A stretch of 64,000 nt of DNA from Patiria pectinifera (GCA_029964075.1 CM057147.1:17443513-17507512), one strand, 5' to 3'. Positions 45,234-57,801 are shown, counted from the stretch's first letter. Program-made: numbers and translations. Notes: a model not told the origin generated them from the sequence alone.

Positions 45234-45917
45234 TTAAAAGTGCAGCTGTGGTGCAGGTCGGACGCATATGGCAAGGAGTTGTCGATCACATGGCAAGTCA
45301 TTCCATTTCCCTTCTGGCCATACCTCAGCGCAGTGCTCATTAGAATTCGCGTAATCGGGTTGATTGTCTGCCCAATTCCTGAACTCCACCTCGCCAGTTC
45401 CATCCTGACACTTCCATGTACCTATAAATCAAAAACAAACATGCAAATGTTGGAATCGACAAACAATAAGGCCTATGATTCTTTAAACGAAGCACCTCTG
45501 ATCTTTTATTTGTTGAAATTCTGTTAGTAATTGTGCCTCCTGATTCTTTACACCTCCTAACAATTCTGTGAAACAAAAAAGTCGAACATAGAATTTCAAC
45601 AAACCTTCCTCGAGATCGCTGCAATTGATCCAAAACTCGGATGGAATTGGCTCCAGCAGCAGGAGGAAATCAGCTTCCTCCTGAGACCGCGGCACGACCA
45701 AGACACTTCCCATCTTGATGCACTCCTCTTTGGCCTCAGACCAAGTCAGAGGGTTCACGGTGGCTTTGTAACATTTTCCACCCCACTGGATCTAAGTAGA
45801 AGGACACGCCCCTCTACGACCACCAATGGAGGCCTTACACATCTGGTCACCACCAGTGCAACCCATGATCAGATGAAGGCTTATCAAGCCAAAGATGAGC
45901 CGTTTAGACACCATCAT
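45234..45917 (-). pseudogene. Lectin E: MMVS-type lectin with a nonsense codon
   Basis: Exon 1 is 45605-45917 and exon 2 is 45234-45421; the 183-bp intron keeps its GT and AG. Codon 42 (45792-45794) is TAG, where the close paralogue G has TGG (Trp42, the W of the CPSTW motif). The rest of both exons is open, with intact KCY, WSEAKEEC, FWINCSDL, QPD and KWNDLPC. A single G-to-A change therefore truncates the protein soon after the signal peptide. Near-identity to lectin G elsewhere means the lesion is recent. It could be a sequencing error or a polymorphic null allele. Confidence 0.85.
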
Positions 45918-48008
45918 CTCTCAGGCCTCACTCAACTGGTGTCTGGTTCTGAAATGATGACTGCATATCGTGTTGAATCATCCAAACAGAAAAATATCGC
46001 AGCACTGGTCCTCATATTTTCTTTTAATTAAGAGTGGAGATACCAAGACACGATGGACACTCCTCCTTTTGTATCTTAGACAATAGACCCTGTGCGTTGA
46101 GGGCGTCTTGGATGGTATTCTTTGTTATATTAATTTGTTCACGGTGACTGCACCAAAGGTTTATTCAATACAAAACCACCCGCGTCCTCTTATTATGCAG
46201 AATTGATCGTTGGCAGTGAACGTTTGACTCCTGTTGCCATATTGTGTTTGTCATCGGGAGACATTTCAAATTTAATGTAAAAAATTAACCTGCGATTAAA
46301 AATGAGATGTCTGTCATGCATTTTGTACTCAATAAAGACATGTCAGTGAAATACTGCAACCCCCACGGTTAGTCACCAACAATCTTAAAATCGCTCGGCC
46401 GTGGTAATTAGAAAAGCGTGGGGCGTGGGCTGGAAACTACATGACACTATAGGGGGCGCTGTTCAGGACACGAATGCACATGCAGACGTGTGTGCTTACG
46501 TCCCTTGACCTTACATCAAAACGGTGCATTTAAAGCTTTTCTATACTATGTTCTCCATTTTCCATTACTATTTAACACACTTGGACTATTGGATAGTTGA
46601 AGGAAAACCTCAACATCGGCATATTTCGGTTTCTCACCACAAAATTGTGGGGGAGGGGGGAAATGTTCCAATGGCCCTTCCACCCCTTCAAACAAAAGGG
46701 GGCATATATCCTCCCCCCACTCCCAACCCCACCCCAGCCCAACCCCACCCCCACCCCAACCCCAGGATTTATGCCCTTGCCCAGGGCATAGGTAATGGAA
46801 CAACCAGAACCTCTGTTATTTCAAGCATTTCGCAAAGGCAGATCCAGGGGGAGGGGACCCCATCCCCCACCCACACCGAAAACTAATGGAAAAACCTCAA
46901 ATTTTCTTAAATTTCCCGGAATACCGTCATCACTCATGACTGTTAATCTCGATTCACTGCTTCAGGCCCCTCCCCGATCGACAAATCTTGGACTTACAAA
47001 AACTCAGCCCCCCCCCCCCCCCCTCCCCCTTTAAAAAAATCCTGGTTCCGTCACTCTTTGGTCGATTCTCTTTATCCCTCATTTCTCCCAAATCTCAAAT
47101 AAATATCACTCTAATCTCCCTGAATAAATTGACGCCTCTGAATTAAACATGCCAAAAGAATACTTGAAAATGATTCGATGCTTACCGCAGACAATTTATG
47201 AGTTTATTTCACTAAATACCATTTTATTAAATTACTGTACACAGATTTCTTTTTCATAATTTTCTCAAAGTTCTAGCTGCCTGGATTTAAACTGATTTAT
47301 TATGATTTTTACCGTATATTATTTTCAAGATATAATTTCTGTCCTCTCGATTTTTTTCTAAAGGGATTTTTATACCAAGCGAGAGTTGAATTATTGTCTG
47401 ACTGCAATACATTTGCGACGTATTATTATTTCTAAGCCAAACGTCGATTTTTTTCTTGTTGTCTCATTTAAAAGTGAATACTATGAACGGCGGATGTATT
47501 TCAGAAAAACAGCAAATATTCCTTAAGTTTAATTTGAAAACAGCACAGACAGTAGTTTTGGATTAATATAATTACATACAATTTTCCAACCACTTTCTAA
47601 AATTTAAAACAATTTCTGTCGTATTTTACATTTAAGACTCTAACTAAAAGTATTACCTTTACAATTATCTTATTTCAATTATCTTCACAGTCATTTCTAT
47701 ACATGTGTTTCGACAAAGTCCACGTATATTGGCCAGAATGAGTTTTTGTTTTGATTCGGATAGCTGTTTGGAATCTGTATACAGTCGAATCTCGTTAGTA
47801 CAAACTCTGTTAATACAAAATTCTGGTTTATAACAAACCCTTGGTCCCGACTGTGCATTTATGTGCACAATGAATGAGACTGATATTCCTCTTAATACAA
47901 AATTCTGATATAACAACCAATTTGGCTAGGTCCGAACGAGTTTGTATTAACCAGACTCGACTGTAGTCGCAAGGAGACTATTGACCAGTTCATAAGGACA
48001 TTGGGTTC
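45918..48008. repeat. Array spacer 2, copy 3
   Basis: Between lectins E and F. It contains the C-rich tract (46710-46766), a long C run near 47008-47024 and a 182-bp pogo/Tigger-like MITE (47782-47963). It lacks the 1.09-kb MITE, reading GTGAATACTATGAACGG at about 47473. No gene. Confidence 0.8.
47782..47963. mobile_element. 182-bp pogo/Tigger-like MITE, TA target
   Basis: The ends are CAGTCGAATCTCGTTAGTAC and its imperfect complement ending AGACTCGACTG. The CAGTCGAATCTCGTTA terminus is of the pogo/Tigger kind. The flanks read CTGTA-TA[element]TA-GTCGCAAGG, while lectins A and D have CTGTATAGTCGCAAGG at the same place (about 19019 and 31873). Exact TA duplication, no coding capacity, about 45 bp beyond the stop codon of lectin F and so within its likely 3' UTR or flank. 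Confidence 0.88.
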
Positions 48009-48760
48009 TTAAAAGTGCAGCTGTGGTGCAGGTCGGATGCATATTGCACTAATTGCAGGGAATTGCGTCATTACATTAGGCCTACAATACACGTCATTCC
48101 ATTTCCCATCAATATTCGATACCACAGCGCAGTCCTCATCACCTCTGTCGTTATTGGGGTTTTTTCCAGCAGTGTCCCAATTCCTGTACTCCACCTCATC
48201 AGTACCATCCTGACACTTCCAAGTACCTACCAGAAATGAATAAATAAATTAACAGATAAATAAATGAATCAATACACAGCAACCAATAAGTACTTGTAGA
48301 TGCAGAAATCGACAAACAATCATGATTCTTCAAGTTAGTGAAACACCGCCGATCTTTTATTTGTTGATATATTCTGTAGTATTGCCTTCTGATTCCTTAT
48401 CTGATGAAACCATAAATATTTTTATTAAAAAAATGAAGCTTACAATTTCAACAAACCTTCTGCCTCGAGATCGTTGCAATTGATCCAAAACTCGGATTGC
48501 ACCGGCACTAGCGTCTTGAGGAAATCAGTTTCCTCATCGGACTGTGGCAAGACCAAGGCACCTCCCATCTTGATGCACTCTTCTTTTGCCTCAGACCATG
48601 TCAGGGGCTCAGTGATGGCTTTGTAGTATTTGCCGCCCCACTTGATCCAACTAGAAGGACCCGCCCCTCTAATGGAGGCCTTACACATCTCGTCACCACC
48701 AGTGCAACCCATGATCAGATGAAGGCTTATCAAGCCAAAGATGAACCGTTTACGCACCAT
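48009..48760 (-). CDS. Lectin F: C-type lectin, NPN motif and extended loop
   Basis: Exon 1 is 48457-48760 and exon 2 is 48009-48226, with a 230-bp intron. The product is 173 aa. Signal peptide MVRKRFIFGLISLHLIMGC; GPSSW and KYY (N-terminal cysteine pair lost); TWSEAKEEC; FWINCNDL; then TWKCQDGTDEVEYRNW, the tripeptide NPN (KNPNNDRGDEDC) and KWNDVYC. The loop between the last two CTLD cysteines is 7 residues longer than in lectin H (RPNVMTQFPAISAI against DNLHHAI). The frame is open further upstream, to about 48886, but MVRKRF is the start conserved in A, D and H. A TATA-like TATTTAA lies at 48844-48850. Confidence 0.86.
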
Positions 48761-48843
48761 GATTTCTCTGGTCTTACCCCACTGGGGTCTAGTGCTGAAA
48801 TGACTAAACCGCCGCAGATCAAGCTCTCGTAAACCAGACTGCA

Positions 48844-48850
48844 TTAAATA
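48844..48850 (-). promoter_or_regulatory. TATA-like box of lectin F
   Basis: TATTTAA on the minus strand, about 85 bp upstream of the ATG, matching the position in A and D. Confidence 0.45.
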
Positions 48851-51829
48851 TGCAGAGACAGTACATACCTTAATACATGTACACAAATACCCAAGATAGT
48901 TTACCCATTCCTATTGGTCGAGAACCCGTCACGTGTGTGGTCTTAATCGGTGGATAAAACACCGAGGTTGGCTGGTTGTGAACGCTTTTCCGGTGTCACA
49001 TGAATTTTGGACTCCTTTGAAATGTGGTCCCTTTTACCCTGCTTTAATTGGTTGAAAGTCCACAATCTTCACCTAGACATGCGCAATAACTACCAATGAG
49101 TCGGTATTTTGAGCGTCCTAAATCCACAATACACCGGCTACCCGAATTATGCGCTCGCACCATGGAGGTAGGAAACTTGCACCAATAAAGAATGACAAAA
49201 TAATGACGATATTTTTTTTGGGGGGGGGGGTGCTTGACCGGGAATCCCCGAAAATGTTATGTTTTGGATTGTTTACTTAAAATCCCATTTCAAAGGTCTG
49301 GTTTAAAGGAAACTAACCTAATGTCTTACCGTACCCGAAAATAAGACAGGGAAAAAAAACGGTTGCTTATATACATCGGACGCGGCGGACATTTTGTGAC
49401 ATACGCATACGTATTTCCAGCCGTGTCCATTCAGTGTACGGTAGACGTACGTGCGAGTTTGTTTCTGCATTCATTAGGGGACGTTGGACAATTATAGACA
49501 ATAGGGTCCCCAATTCTCGAGAGGTCCCCAATTTGGATTCGTGTACAAAACATATGGGAGGTCTTCCTAAAAAGTTGAAGTACAAACAAAAGAGGGACAA
49601 TAGGGCCATTAGGGGGTCCCCGATTGTCTAGGCAAATACACACTTGGGTGTGTGTGTGTTGCATAATACACGCAGCACCAATACGCAACTGTTGTGTCTC
49701 GCACGTCCGCAGAATGCGATGTATTTTTGAGAGTCAAAATGTTGACCTCAAAACTGGTATTCGCATGGTTCTTGCACTAGCAGGAATAACACAAAACGCC
49801 CAGTTTTGAAAGGATGGTTGTGTGGCGTTCACCCTTTTTTTAAATGCTCTTTCCAATTATCATCATTTCGTTTAAAACGCATTTTGTAGCCCAATTGGGC
49901 GCATTCCAGGAAGCAATGTCTCTTTCACGTTTTCGGAAATGAGAAGTTAGTGTTAAAAAAAATTTAATTTTAAAAGAGATATTTCTTTGAACATGATATT
50001 GCACTCCCCCTCCTTAAGAGCGGTAGAGGCACACGAGACCATCGTAATACGCACTCGACTCACATACCCCTGCCGCCATAATTGGATGGATGTATCGACT
50101 TGATTGGCGTTGCTATAGTAAATAATTCTGACACTGAAACTGAAAAGGACCATTTTATCAAAATGCGGCGGGCAGAGGCAATTAATGGTTGGGTCTCTTT
50201 TGTACATTGTTCATAAAATATGCAAGACTTCAGCTCGTTTGTTAAATTTCTACGCAGCAGGCACAAAGCAGGATGGCTAATATATTAATAGGGTACGTGC
50301 AGGTATAAATATAGGACTACAGGTAACATTGGATGCATGAATTAAAATCGCTGCTTGGTTGACCATGGGCTCCGTGCACATGTACTCCTTCTACAAAACG
50401 GCCAGAAAAGGAGATTTGGGGGGGGGGGGTGTCTGGTTCCCGGTCCATCCACTGCGTATTTCGAATGATCCAAAGTTATTGGGGGACGGGGATTAGTCTG
50501 GAAGACCATCGCAACCTCTAAGGTTTGATAAATCGTTGACATCTCTGCCAATATGGCTGACTGATTCACGAAAGGACATTTCTGTGAGAAATCACTAAAA
50601 AAACTGACCAGGTGTATGAAGTTAATAGGTTTTTTGCTGTGATATATGAAATGTTTAGGGGATGAGCTTAATTCTTGATTTAGAATGCTTATGAAGTGTG
50701 TTGAGATTTTTAAGCCTGTGTGGTGCCGTATACCAGCATGCCATTGTGGATCTCTAAACAAAAGAGCCTCCGCATAAACCAGGTAGCAGCGACGTTGTGT
50801 GGACTTGCCCATGTCCGCACAATGTTTCCCCCTCTCTGGAAAAAACAGGTTTAGAGGCATTTTGGGGTTAGGTTTATCGGTCGCAAAATAAAGAGGAACA
50901 CTCAAGGAAATCATGGTAAAAATATGGGTTGAAAGAGTGTTCACAGTGGGAGTTTTTTGCCGGTTTTCTTAACTACAGTGACAAAACAAAGGAATGTCCG
51001 CAGTAGTTATGTAAGGTAAACACATGGGTGTGTATTAGGTTATCATAATTATACGACTGAGGACTTGGGACAATGTGCGATAACAATTGGCCTTGCGCTG
51101 CCTGAGGACCTGGGCACTATAGTCCTCGGAAGAATTGTTTGTACAAACCTTATGCCAGGAACTGTTGAGAAAAAGTCGAAATACTCTATTTGTTTTGGTA
51201 ATTAATTTTTTACTGTTTGACGGTTTCCCATAAAATTAAATATCATCATGTTAAACAGTCATCATGACAAGTCACTGGGCGATATTTCAATTTTCAAATA
51301 ACCTCGTTTTTGGGAGCAACAACTCCAACAAAAAGTCCAAACGCCTTGGAGATCTACGTATCAATTAGGTCTATGGGAGTCGATTTACATATTCGAATTT
51401 GTAGTAGAAAAACTTATCTTCTTTTCTGAATCGAGGCTCCGGATAATTTTTTTAAGGGAAGTAAAGTCCGAAATTTTGCACCAGACGAATATTACTAGTT
51501 TCGACTCAAGCACGACGATAAAACCATGCTCCCATAGGAAAGCACACGAAAGTGCGAGGTGTATCCCCAGATCGTTGTGTAAAAATATTTTTAAAAATAG
51601 GAACATTCCCACCTGGGGGTGTCAACAGCTTTGGCGGTTCCGCAAATGCTCCGTCAGTTTGATGGGCATCTCAAACGTCTTGGAGAGTTATAGGTATTAC
51701 ACCCAAAAAATGAAAATAAAAAAATAGGAAGTACTTGTAATTATCACTTGGGTCTACGGGAATCAACTTACAGACCTGTTTGAAACCCTAGTGGTCTCGC
51801 ACCATGCCTACTTAAAAAAAAAAAAATTA

Positions 51830-52600
51830 CAATAGAGGGCGCGCCACATATTCTCGATCTCCACCACTAAACTCGGTTTGGGGGGGGGCAGCTACTCAAG
51901 AAATACAAGATGTATTAAACTGAATTTTCGCCACTGATTTGTCATGATGTTTAGCATTAGGAGATTTAATTTCACATGAAACCGTTAAATAATTAAGCTA
52001 TTATGACCGTAACAATACAGTGTTTTAAGCGCGACAAATACAATCCGAATGAAAGACAACCTGGATTTTGCGCGTTTAACACACTACATTGTTATTGTTC
52101 GACGGTTTCTCATGATATATAATACTTCTAATGTTACACATCGTGGAAAATCAGTGCACGAAATTTCAGTTTCATACATCTTGTACTTCTTCAGTTGTTT
52201 CTCGAAAACGACTTTAATCTTTTTGTTCAATATGTGCAGCATATTGGGCACGTGTGGTCTGGAGCACAGGATTCGTGATCGAGAGGTTGTGGGTTCGAGC
52301 CCCACCGTGGCCATGCGTGTTGTGCCCTTGAGTAATGCGCTTTACCTCAATTACTCCTCTCAACCCAGGTGTTAAATGGGTACCGGCATTGTTCAATGCT
52401 GGGAAGGTAACAGACTCGCTGTGGAGGAGGTGTGGCGATCCCCCCACAGCAGCATATGAGTCTGGTCCAATCGCTTCGAAGGAGAGATGGGCACTCCGTT
52501 CCTGTGAATACAGGTTCGTCCCCCTTTTTCGTCCCCCTGTGTGCAGCATCCGTATTGATGCTTTGTGGAGACCACTATTTATGTGGCGCGCCCTCTATTG
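51830..52600. mobile_element. Second copy of the tRNA-like TIR element
   Basis: The same 20-bp TIRs (51830-51849 and 52581-52600). The tRNA-like part (52246-52312) is 67 nt: six bases (AGCGGT) of the A-box region are missing relative to 42765-42837, so this copy has probably lost its internal Pol III promoter. The B box and acceptor pairing are kept. Confidence 0.7.
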
Positions 52601-52796
52601 AACGAAACTTAAAGTAGGCACATGTGTGCGCACGTTTGTCTTGGTACAAGACTGACACTAGTGTTACTTAGCGAGCCCTTTTCTCGAAAGAAACTTTCAT
52701 TTGTTGTTTGATAGTTTCTCACGAAATTGAAACTCCTTATGCGACACGTTTTCCCTTGTAATTGTTAATCTTATAAGTCAGATTCGAATTTTCAGT

Positions 52797-53490
52797 TAGG
52801 CCGATTTTCTGTACACCGTAACTTCACTTTGGATGGGTTTTGTCCGTGTTACTAACAATTATATTGACGCCAATTACCTGTGTGTTTTCTCTCAATATTT
52901 CAAAAGCTTACGTTGCCAGTTATGCTCAACCTCTAGGAAAAATTCAATCCAATAAAACAAATAGTTTTTGAGTTATCGTGTGACATAGGTCTGTGTGATT
53001 GTGTTTCTGTTTAAATAGTAAGGCCGATTATCTGTACACCGTGACTTCATTTTGGCAGTTTTGATGTCGATAAACTCTATGGTTTTTACTCAATATTAAA
53101 CAGGATTGTGTTGCCAGTCATGCTGAACAGTTAGGTAATATTTAAATCCAATAAAATACAAAAAACAAATAGTTATCGTGTAACATAGGTATGATTGTTT
53201 TTCTGTTTAATAGTAAGGCCGATTTTCTGTAGACCGTGACTTCACTTTGGATGGGTTTTGTCGGTGTTACTAAATATTATATCGACGCCGATAACTGTGT
53301 GTTTTCTGTCAATATTTAATCTGCTTGTGTTGCCAGTTATGCTCAACCTCTAGGAAGAATTTCAATCCAATAATAGTTTTAGAGTTATCGTGTGACATAG
53401 GTGAGATTGTTTTTTTCTGTTTAATAGTAAGGCCGATTGTCTGGACACCGTGACTTCATTTTTGCAGTTTTGTCTGTGTTACCAAAATTA
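52797..53490 (+). repeat. About 210-bp tandem repeat, 4 units
   Basis: Units open at about 52797, 53026, 53215 and 53432. One unit fewer than at 43320-44240. Confidence 0.8.
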
Positions 53491-54528
53491 TATTGACGCC
53501 GATAAACTCTTTATTTTCAAAAGGTATCAAAAGGGAGGGGGACCCTCAACCCCCACGCCCACCCCGAACAAATGAAAAAAAAACTTAATTGTCCTTAAGT
53601 TCCCAGAATAACGTCATCCCTCATTGCAAATCTTGATACAGGCGTTTGGTCTTGTTATGTGTTGACCGCAACGCCTCATCCGCCTCCTCATTCCCCCCCC
53701 CCTTTGACAAATCTTGGACTTAAAAAAAACTCAGCCACCCGGCCCCTCCAACTTCATTTTGAAACATTCTGGATCCGATACTCTTGTCCCGATTCTCCTT
53801 ATCACTCATTTATACCAAATCTCAAATAAAAATCACTTTTATCTCTCTGAATCTGAATTAAAGATTACAAGAGAATACTTTGATATGATTTGATACACAT
53901 TGCAGACAGTTAAGGAGTTTCTTTCACTAAGTACTATTTTATTAGATTACTGGACAAAGAATTTGTTTCACAATTTCTCACTGTTTTTGTTTTACCTTCC
54001 TGCTGGATTCAATCTTTATTAATTCATAATTATTATCATATTATTGAAACTTACTTGTTTTCAGCTTTTATTTTGGTAATTTGACGTAAACTTCGATTCA
54101 AAAGGTGAAGTCTTTTTTTTAGCTCTAAGAGTGTACCTTAATATAATTTTATATAATTACTTTGTAACTTCAACAACATAGTTTCATCATGTGCCTTAAA
54201 TTAAAAAGAAAAGTTGAAAAATTAGCACTTTCTACATCTAAATATTTCATTGTCAGTAACAGAAATGTCTATGCAGATGCATTTAATCTACTGAGTTCTA
54301 AAACTTAACATAAAACAGCGTTTAATTGTCATTTATTACAATTTCTTACCGACATCACAAGACTTTGACATCAAATTATTTACTTATCTTCACAGTCACT
54401 TGAATGGATGTGCTTTGACATTGGCAATCCATATTGGTCAGAATAAGTTTTATTTTGTTTTGGATTGAGATTTCGAATTTCTAGTCGCAAAGAGACTATA
54501 TTTGACCAGTCATAATGACATAGGGTTT

Positions 54529-55235
54529 TTAAAAGTGCAGCTGTGGTGCAGGTCGGACGCATATGGCAAGGAGTTGTCGATCACATGGCAAGTCATTCCA
54601 TTTCCCTTCTGGCCATACCTCAGCGCAGTGCTCATTAGAATTCGCGTAATCGGGTTGCTTGTCTGCCCAATTCCTGAACTCCACCTCGTCAGTTCCATCC
54701 TGACACTTCCATGTACCTATAAATCAAAAACAAAACTAAATAAATAACAAATAAACACATGCAAATGTTGGAATCGACAAACAATAAGGCCCATGATTCT
54801 TTAAACGAAGCACCTCTCATCTTTTATTTGTTGAAATTCTGTTAGTAATTGTGCCTCCTGATTCTTTGCATCTCCTAACAATTCTGTGAAACAAAAAAGT
54901 CGAACATAGAATTTCAGCAAACCTTCCTCGAGATCGCTGCAATTGATCCAAAACTCGGATGGAATTGACTCTAGCAGCAGGAGGAAATCAGCTTCCTCCT
55001 GAGACCGCGGCACGACCAAGACACTTCCCATCTTGATGCACTCCTCTTTGGCCTCAGACCAAGTCAGAGGGTTCACGGTGGCTTTGTAACATTTTCCACC
55101 CCACTGGATCCAAGTAGAAGGACACGCCCCTCTACGACCACCAATGGAGGCCTTACACATCTCGTTACCACCAGTGCAACCCATGATAAGATGAAGGCTT
55201 ATCAAGCCAAAGATGAGCCGTTTAGACACCATCAT
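54529..55235 (-). CDS. Lectin G: C-type lectin with QPD (galactose-type) motif
   Basis: Exon 1 is 54923-55235 and exon 2 is 54529-54716; the 206-bp intron is GT..AG. The product is 166 aa. Signal peptide MMVSKRLIFGLISLHLIMGC, then one CTLD: C38-P and KC49Y (N-terminal disulfide), C66, WINC99, WKC109 (likely extra disulfide), QPD 125-127, C135, WND 144-146, C149 and C157. QPD plus WND is the textbook galactose-type Ca2+ site, so this is the best candidate in the array for classical Ca2+-dependent galactose/GalNAc binding. It is the functional sister of pseudogene E, 9,295 bp away. Confidence 0.9.
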
Positions 55236-57064
55236 CTCTCAGGCCTTACTCAACTGGTGTCTGCTTCGGAAATGATGACTGCATATCGTGTTGAATCATC
55301 GAAACAGAAAAATATCGCAGCACTGGTCCTCATTTTCTTTTAATTAAGAGTGGAGATACCAAGACACGATGGAAACTCCTCCTTTTGTATCTTAGACAAT
55401 AGACCCTGCGCGTTGAGGGCGTCTCGAATGATATCCTTTGTTATATTAATTTGTTCACGGTGACTGCACCAAAGGTTTATTCAATACAAAACCACCCGCG
55501 TCCTCTTATTATGCAGAATTGATCGTTGGCAGTGAACGTTTGACTCCTGTTGCCATATTGTGTTTGTCATCGGGAGACATTTCAAATTTAATGTAAAAGT
55601 TAACCTGCGATTAAAAATGAGATGTCTGCCATGCATTTTGTACTCAATAAAGACATGTCAGTGAAATACTGTAACCCCACGGTTAGTCACCAAAAATCTT
55701 TAAATCGCTCGGAAGTGGTAATTAGAAAAGCGTGGAGCGTGGGCTGGAAACTACATGACACGATAGGGGGCGCTGTTCAGGACACGAATGCACATGCGGA
55801 CGTGCGTGCTTACGTCTCTTGACCTTACATCAAAACGGTGCATTTAAAGCTTTTCTATACTTTGTTCTCCATTTTCCATTACTATTTACACTTGGACTAT
55901 TGGAAAGTTGAAAGAAAACCTCAACATCGGCATATTTTGGTTTCTCACCACAAAATTGCGGGAAGGGGGAGATGTTCCAATGGCCCTTCCATCCCTTCAA
56001 CAAAAGGGGCATATATCCTCCCCCACCCCCACTCCCAAGCCCACCCGAACCCCACCCCAGGATCTACGCCCTTGCCCAGGGCATTGGTAATGGAACAACC
56101 AGACCCTCTGTTATTTCAAGCATTTCGCAAAGGCGGATCGGGGGGGGGGGGAGCCCATCCCCCACCCACACCGAAAACTATTTTTAAAAAATTCAAATTT
56201 CCTTAATTTCCCGGAATAACGTCATCACTCATGACTGTAAATCTTGATTCACTTCTTCAGGCCCCTCCCCGATCGACAAATCGTGGACTTACAAAAACTC
56301 AGCCCCCCCCCCCTTAAAAAAATCCTGGATCCGTCACTCTTTAGTCGATTCTCTTTATCCCTCATTTCTCCCAAATCTCAAATAAATATCACTCTTAGAT
56401 CCCTGAATTAATTTACGCCTCTGAATTAAACATGTCAAGTCTTGAAAATGATTTGATGCTTACTGCAGACAATTTTGGAGTTTATTTCACTAAATACCAT
56501 TTTATTAAGTTACTGTACACAGATTTCTGTTTCATAATTTTCTCAAAGTTCTAGCTGCCTGGATTTAAACTAATTACTTGTGATTATTTTACCGTACATT
56601 ATTTTCAAGATATAATTTCTGTCCTCTCAATTTTTTTCTAAACGGATTTTTATACCAAGCGAGAGTTGAATTATTGTCTGACTGCAATACATTTGCGACG
56701 TATTATTATTTCTTAGCTAAACGTAAAGATGTTTTCTTCTTGTCTCATTTAAAAGTGAATAACGTTCGTATTTCAGAAAAATAGCAATTAATGTTTTAGA
56801 GGTTCAACTTGAAAACAGCACAGACAGTACTTTTTAATTTTAATTTTCGAACCGCTTTTTAAAATTTAAAACAATTTCTGTAGTATTTATACATTTAGTA
56901 AAACTCGTTAACAAAAAGGTATTCCAATTATCTTAAATGTCATTTCTATACATGACTTTGTTTCGACAAAGTCCACGTATATTGGCCAGAATGAGTTTTT
57001 GTATTTTGATTTGGATAGCTGTTTGGATAGCTATAATTGACCAGTTCATAATGACATTGGGTTC
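55236..57064. repeat. Array spacer 2, copy 4
   Basis: Between lectins G and H. No element insertions. It contains the C-rich tract (about 56018-56062) and G/C runs at about 56139 and 56304. No gene. Confidence 0.8.
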
Positions 57065-57801
57065 TTAAAAGTGCAGCTGCGGTGCAGGTCGGACGCATAT
57101 TGCATGGTGTAGGTTATCACAGTGCAAGTCATTCCATTTCCCATCATTGGGCGATACCAAAGCGCAGTCCTCAGCACCTCTGTCGTTATTGGGTTCTTTT
57201 CCAGCAGTGTCCCAATTCCTGTACTCCACCTCATCAGTACCATCCTGACACTTCCAAGTACCTACCATAAATGAATAAATAAATTAATAGATAAATAAAT
57301 AATTGAATAAATACACAGCAACCAGTAAGTACTTGCAGATGCAAAAATCGACAAACAATAATGATTCTTCAAGTTATTGAAACACCACCGATCTTTTATT
57401 TGTTGATATATTCTGTAGTATTGCCTTCTGATTCCTTATCTGATTAAATCATAAATATTTTTATTTTAAAAAAATGAAGCTTAAAATTTCAACAAACCTT
57501 CTTCCTTGATATCGTTGCAATTGATCCAAAACTCGGATTGCGGTGGGAATAGCGTCACGAGGAAATTATTTTCCTCCTGAGACCGTGGCGCGACCAAGGC
57601 ACCTCCCATCTTGATGCACTCCTCTTTGGCCTCAGACCATGTCAGGGGCCCAGTGATGGCTTTGTAGTATTTGCCGTCCCACTTGTTCCAACTAGAAGGA
57701 CCCGCCCCTCTAATGGAGGCCTTACACATCTCGTCACCACCAGTGCAACCCATGATCAGATGAAGGCTTATCAAGCCAAAGATGAACCGTTTACGCACCA
57801 T
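57065..57801 (-). CDS. Lectin H: C-type lectin with EPN (mannose-type) motif
   Basis: Exon 1 is 57498-57801 and exon 2 is 57065-57261, with a 236-bp intron. The product is 166 aa. Signal peptide MVRKRFIFGLISLHLIMGC; GPSSWNKWDGKYY (N-terminal cysteine pair lost); TWSEAKEEC; FWINCNDI; TWKCQDGTDEVEYRNW; EPN in GKEPNNDRGAEDC; KWNDLHC; closing CVRPAPQLHF. EPN plus WND is the textbook mannose-type Ca2+ site, the only one in the window. The intergenic block upstream is not the usual spacer 1: after about 100 bp it is replaced by the 57916 element and other repeats. Confidence 0.88.

Larger units (their letters stand above)
48761..54528. repeat. Array spacer 1, copy 3
   Basis: Between lectins F and G. 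Relative to copy 2 it lacks about 0.8 kb: TTTAGAGGCAT at about 50860 joins directly to TTTGGGGTTAGGTTTATCGG. It carries the second tRNA-like TIR element and four units of the roughly 210-bp repeat. Non-coding. Confidence 0.8.

Noticed and set aside
48761-48886. Upstream extension of lectin F to a start at 48886
   Set aside because: The extra frame covers the TATA-like box and promoter region and is not open in A, D or H in the same form. MVRKRF with an immediate signal peptide is the shared start.
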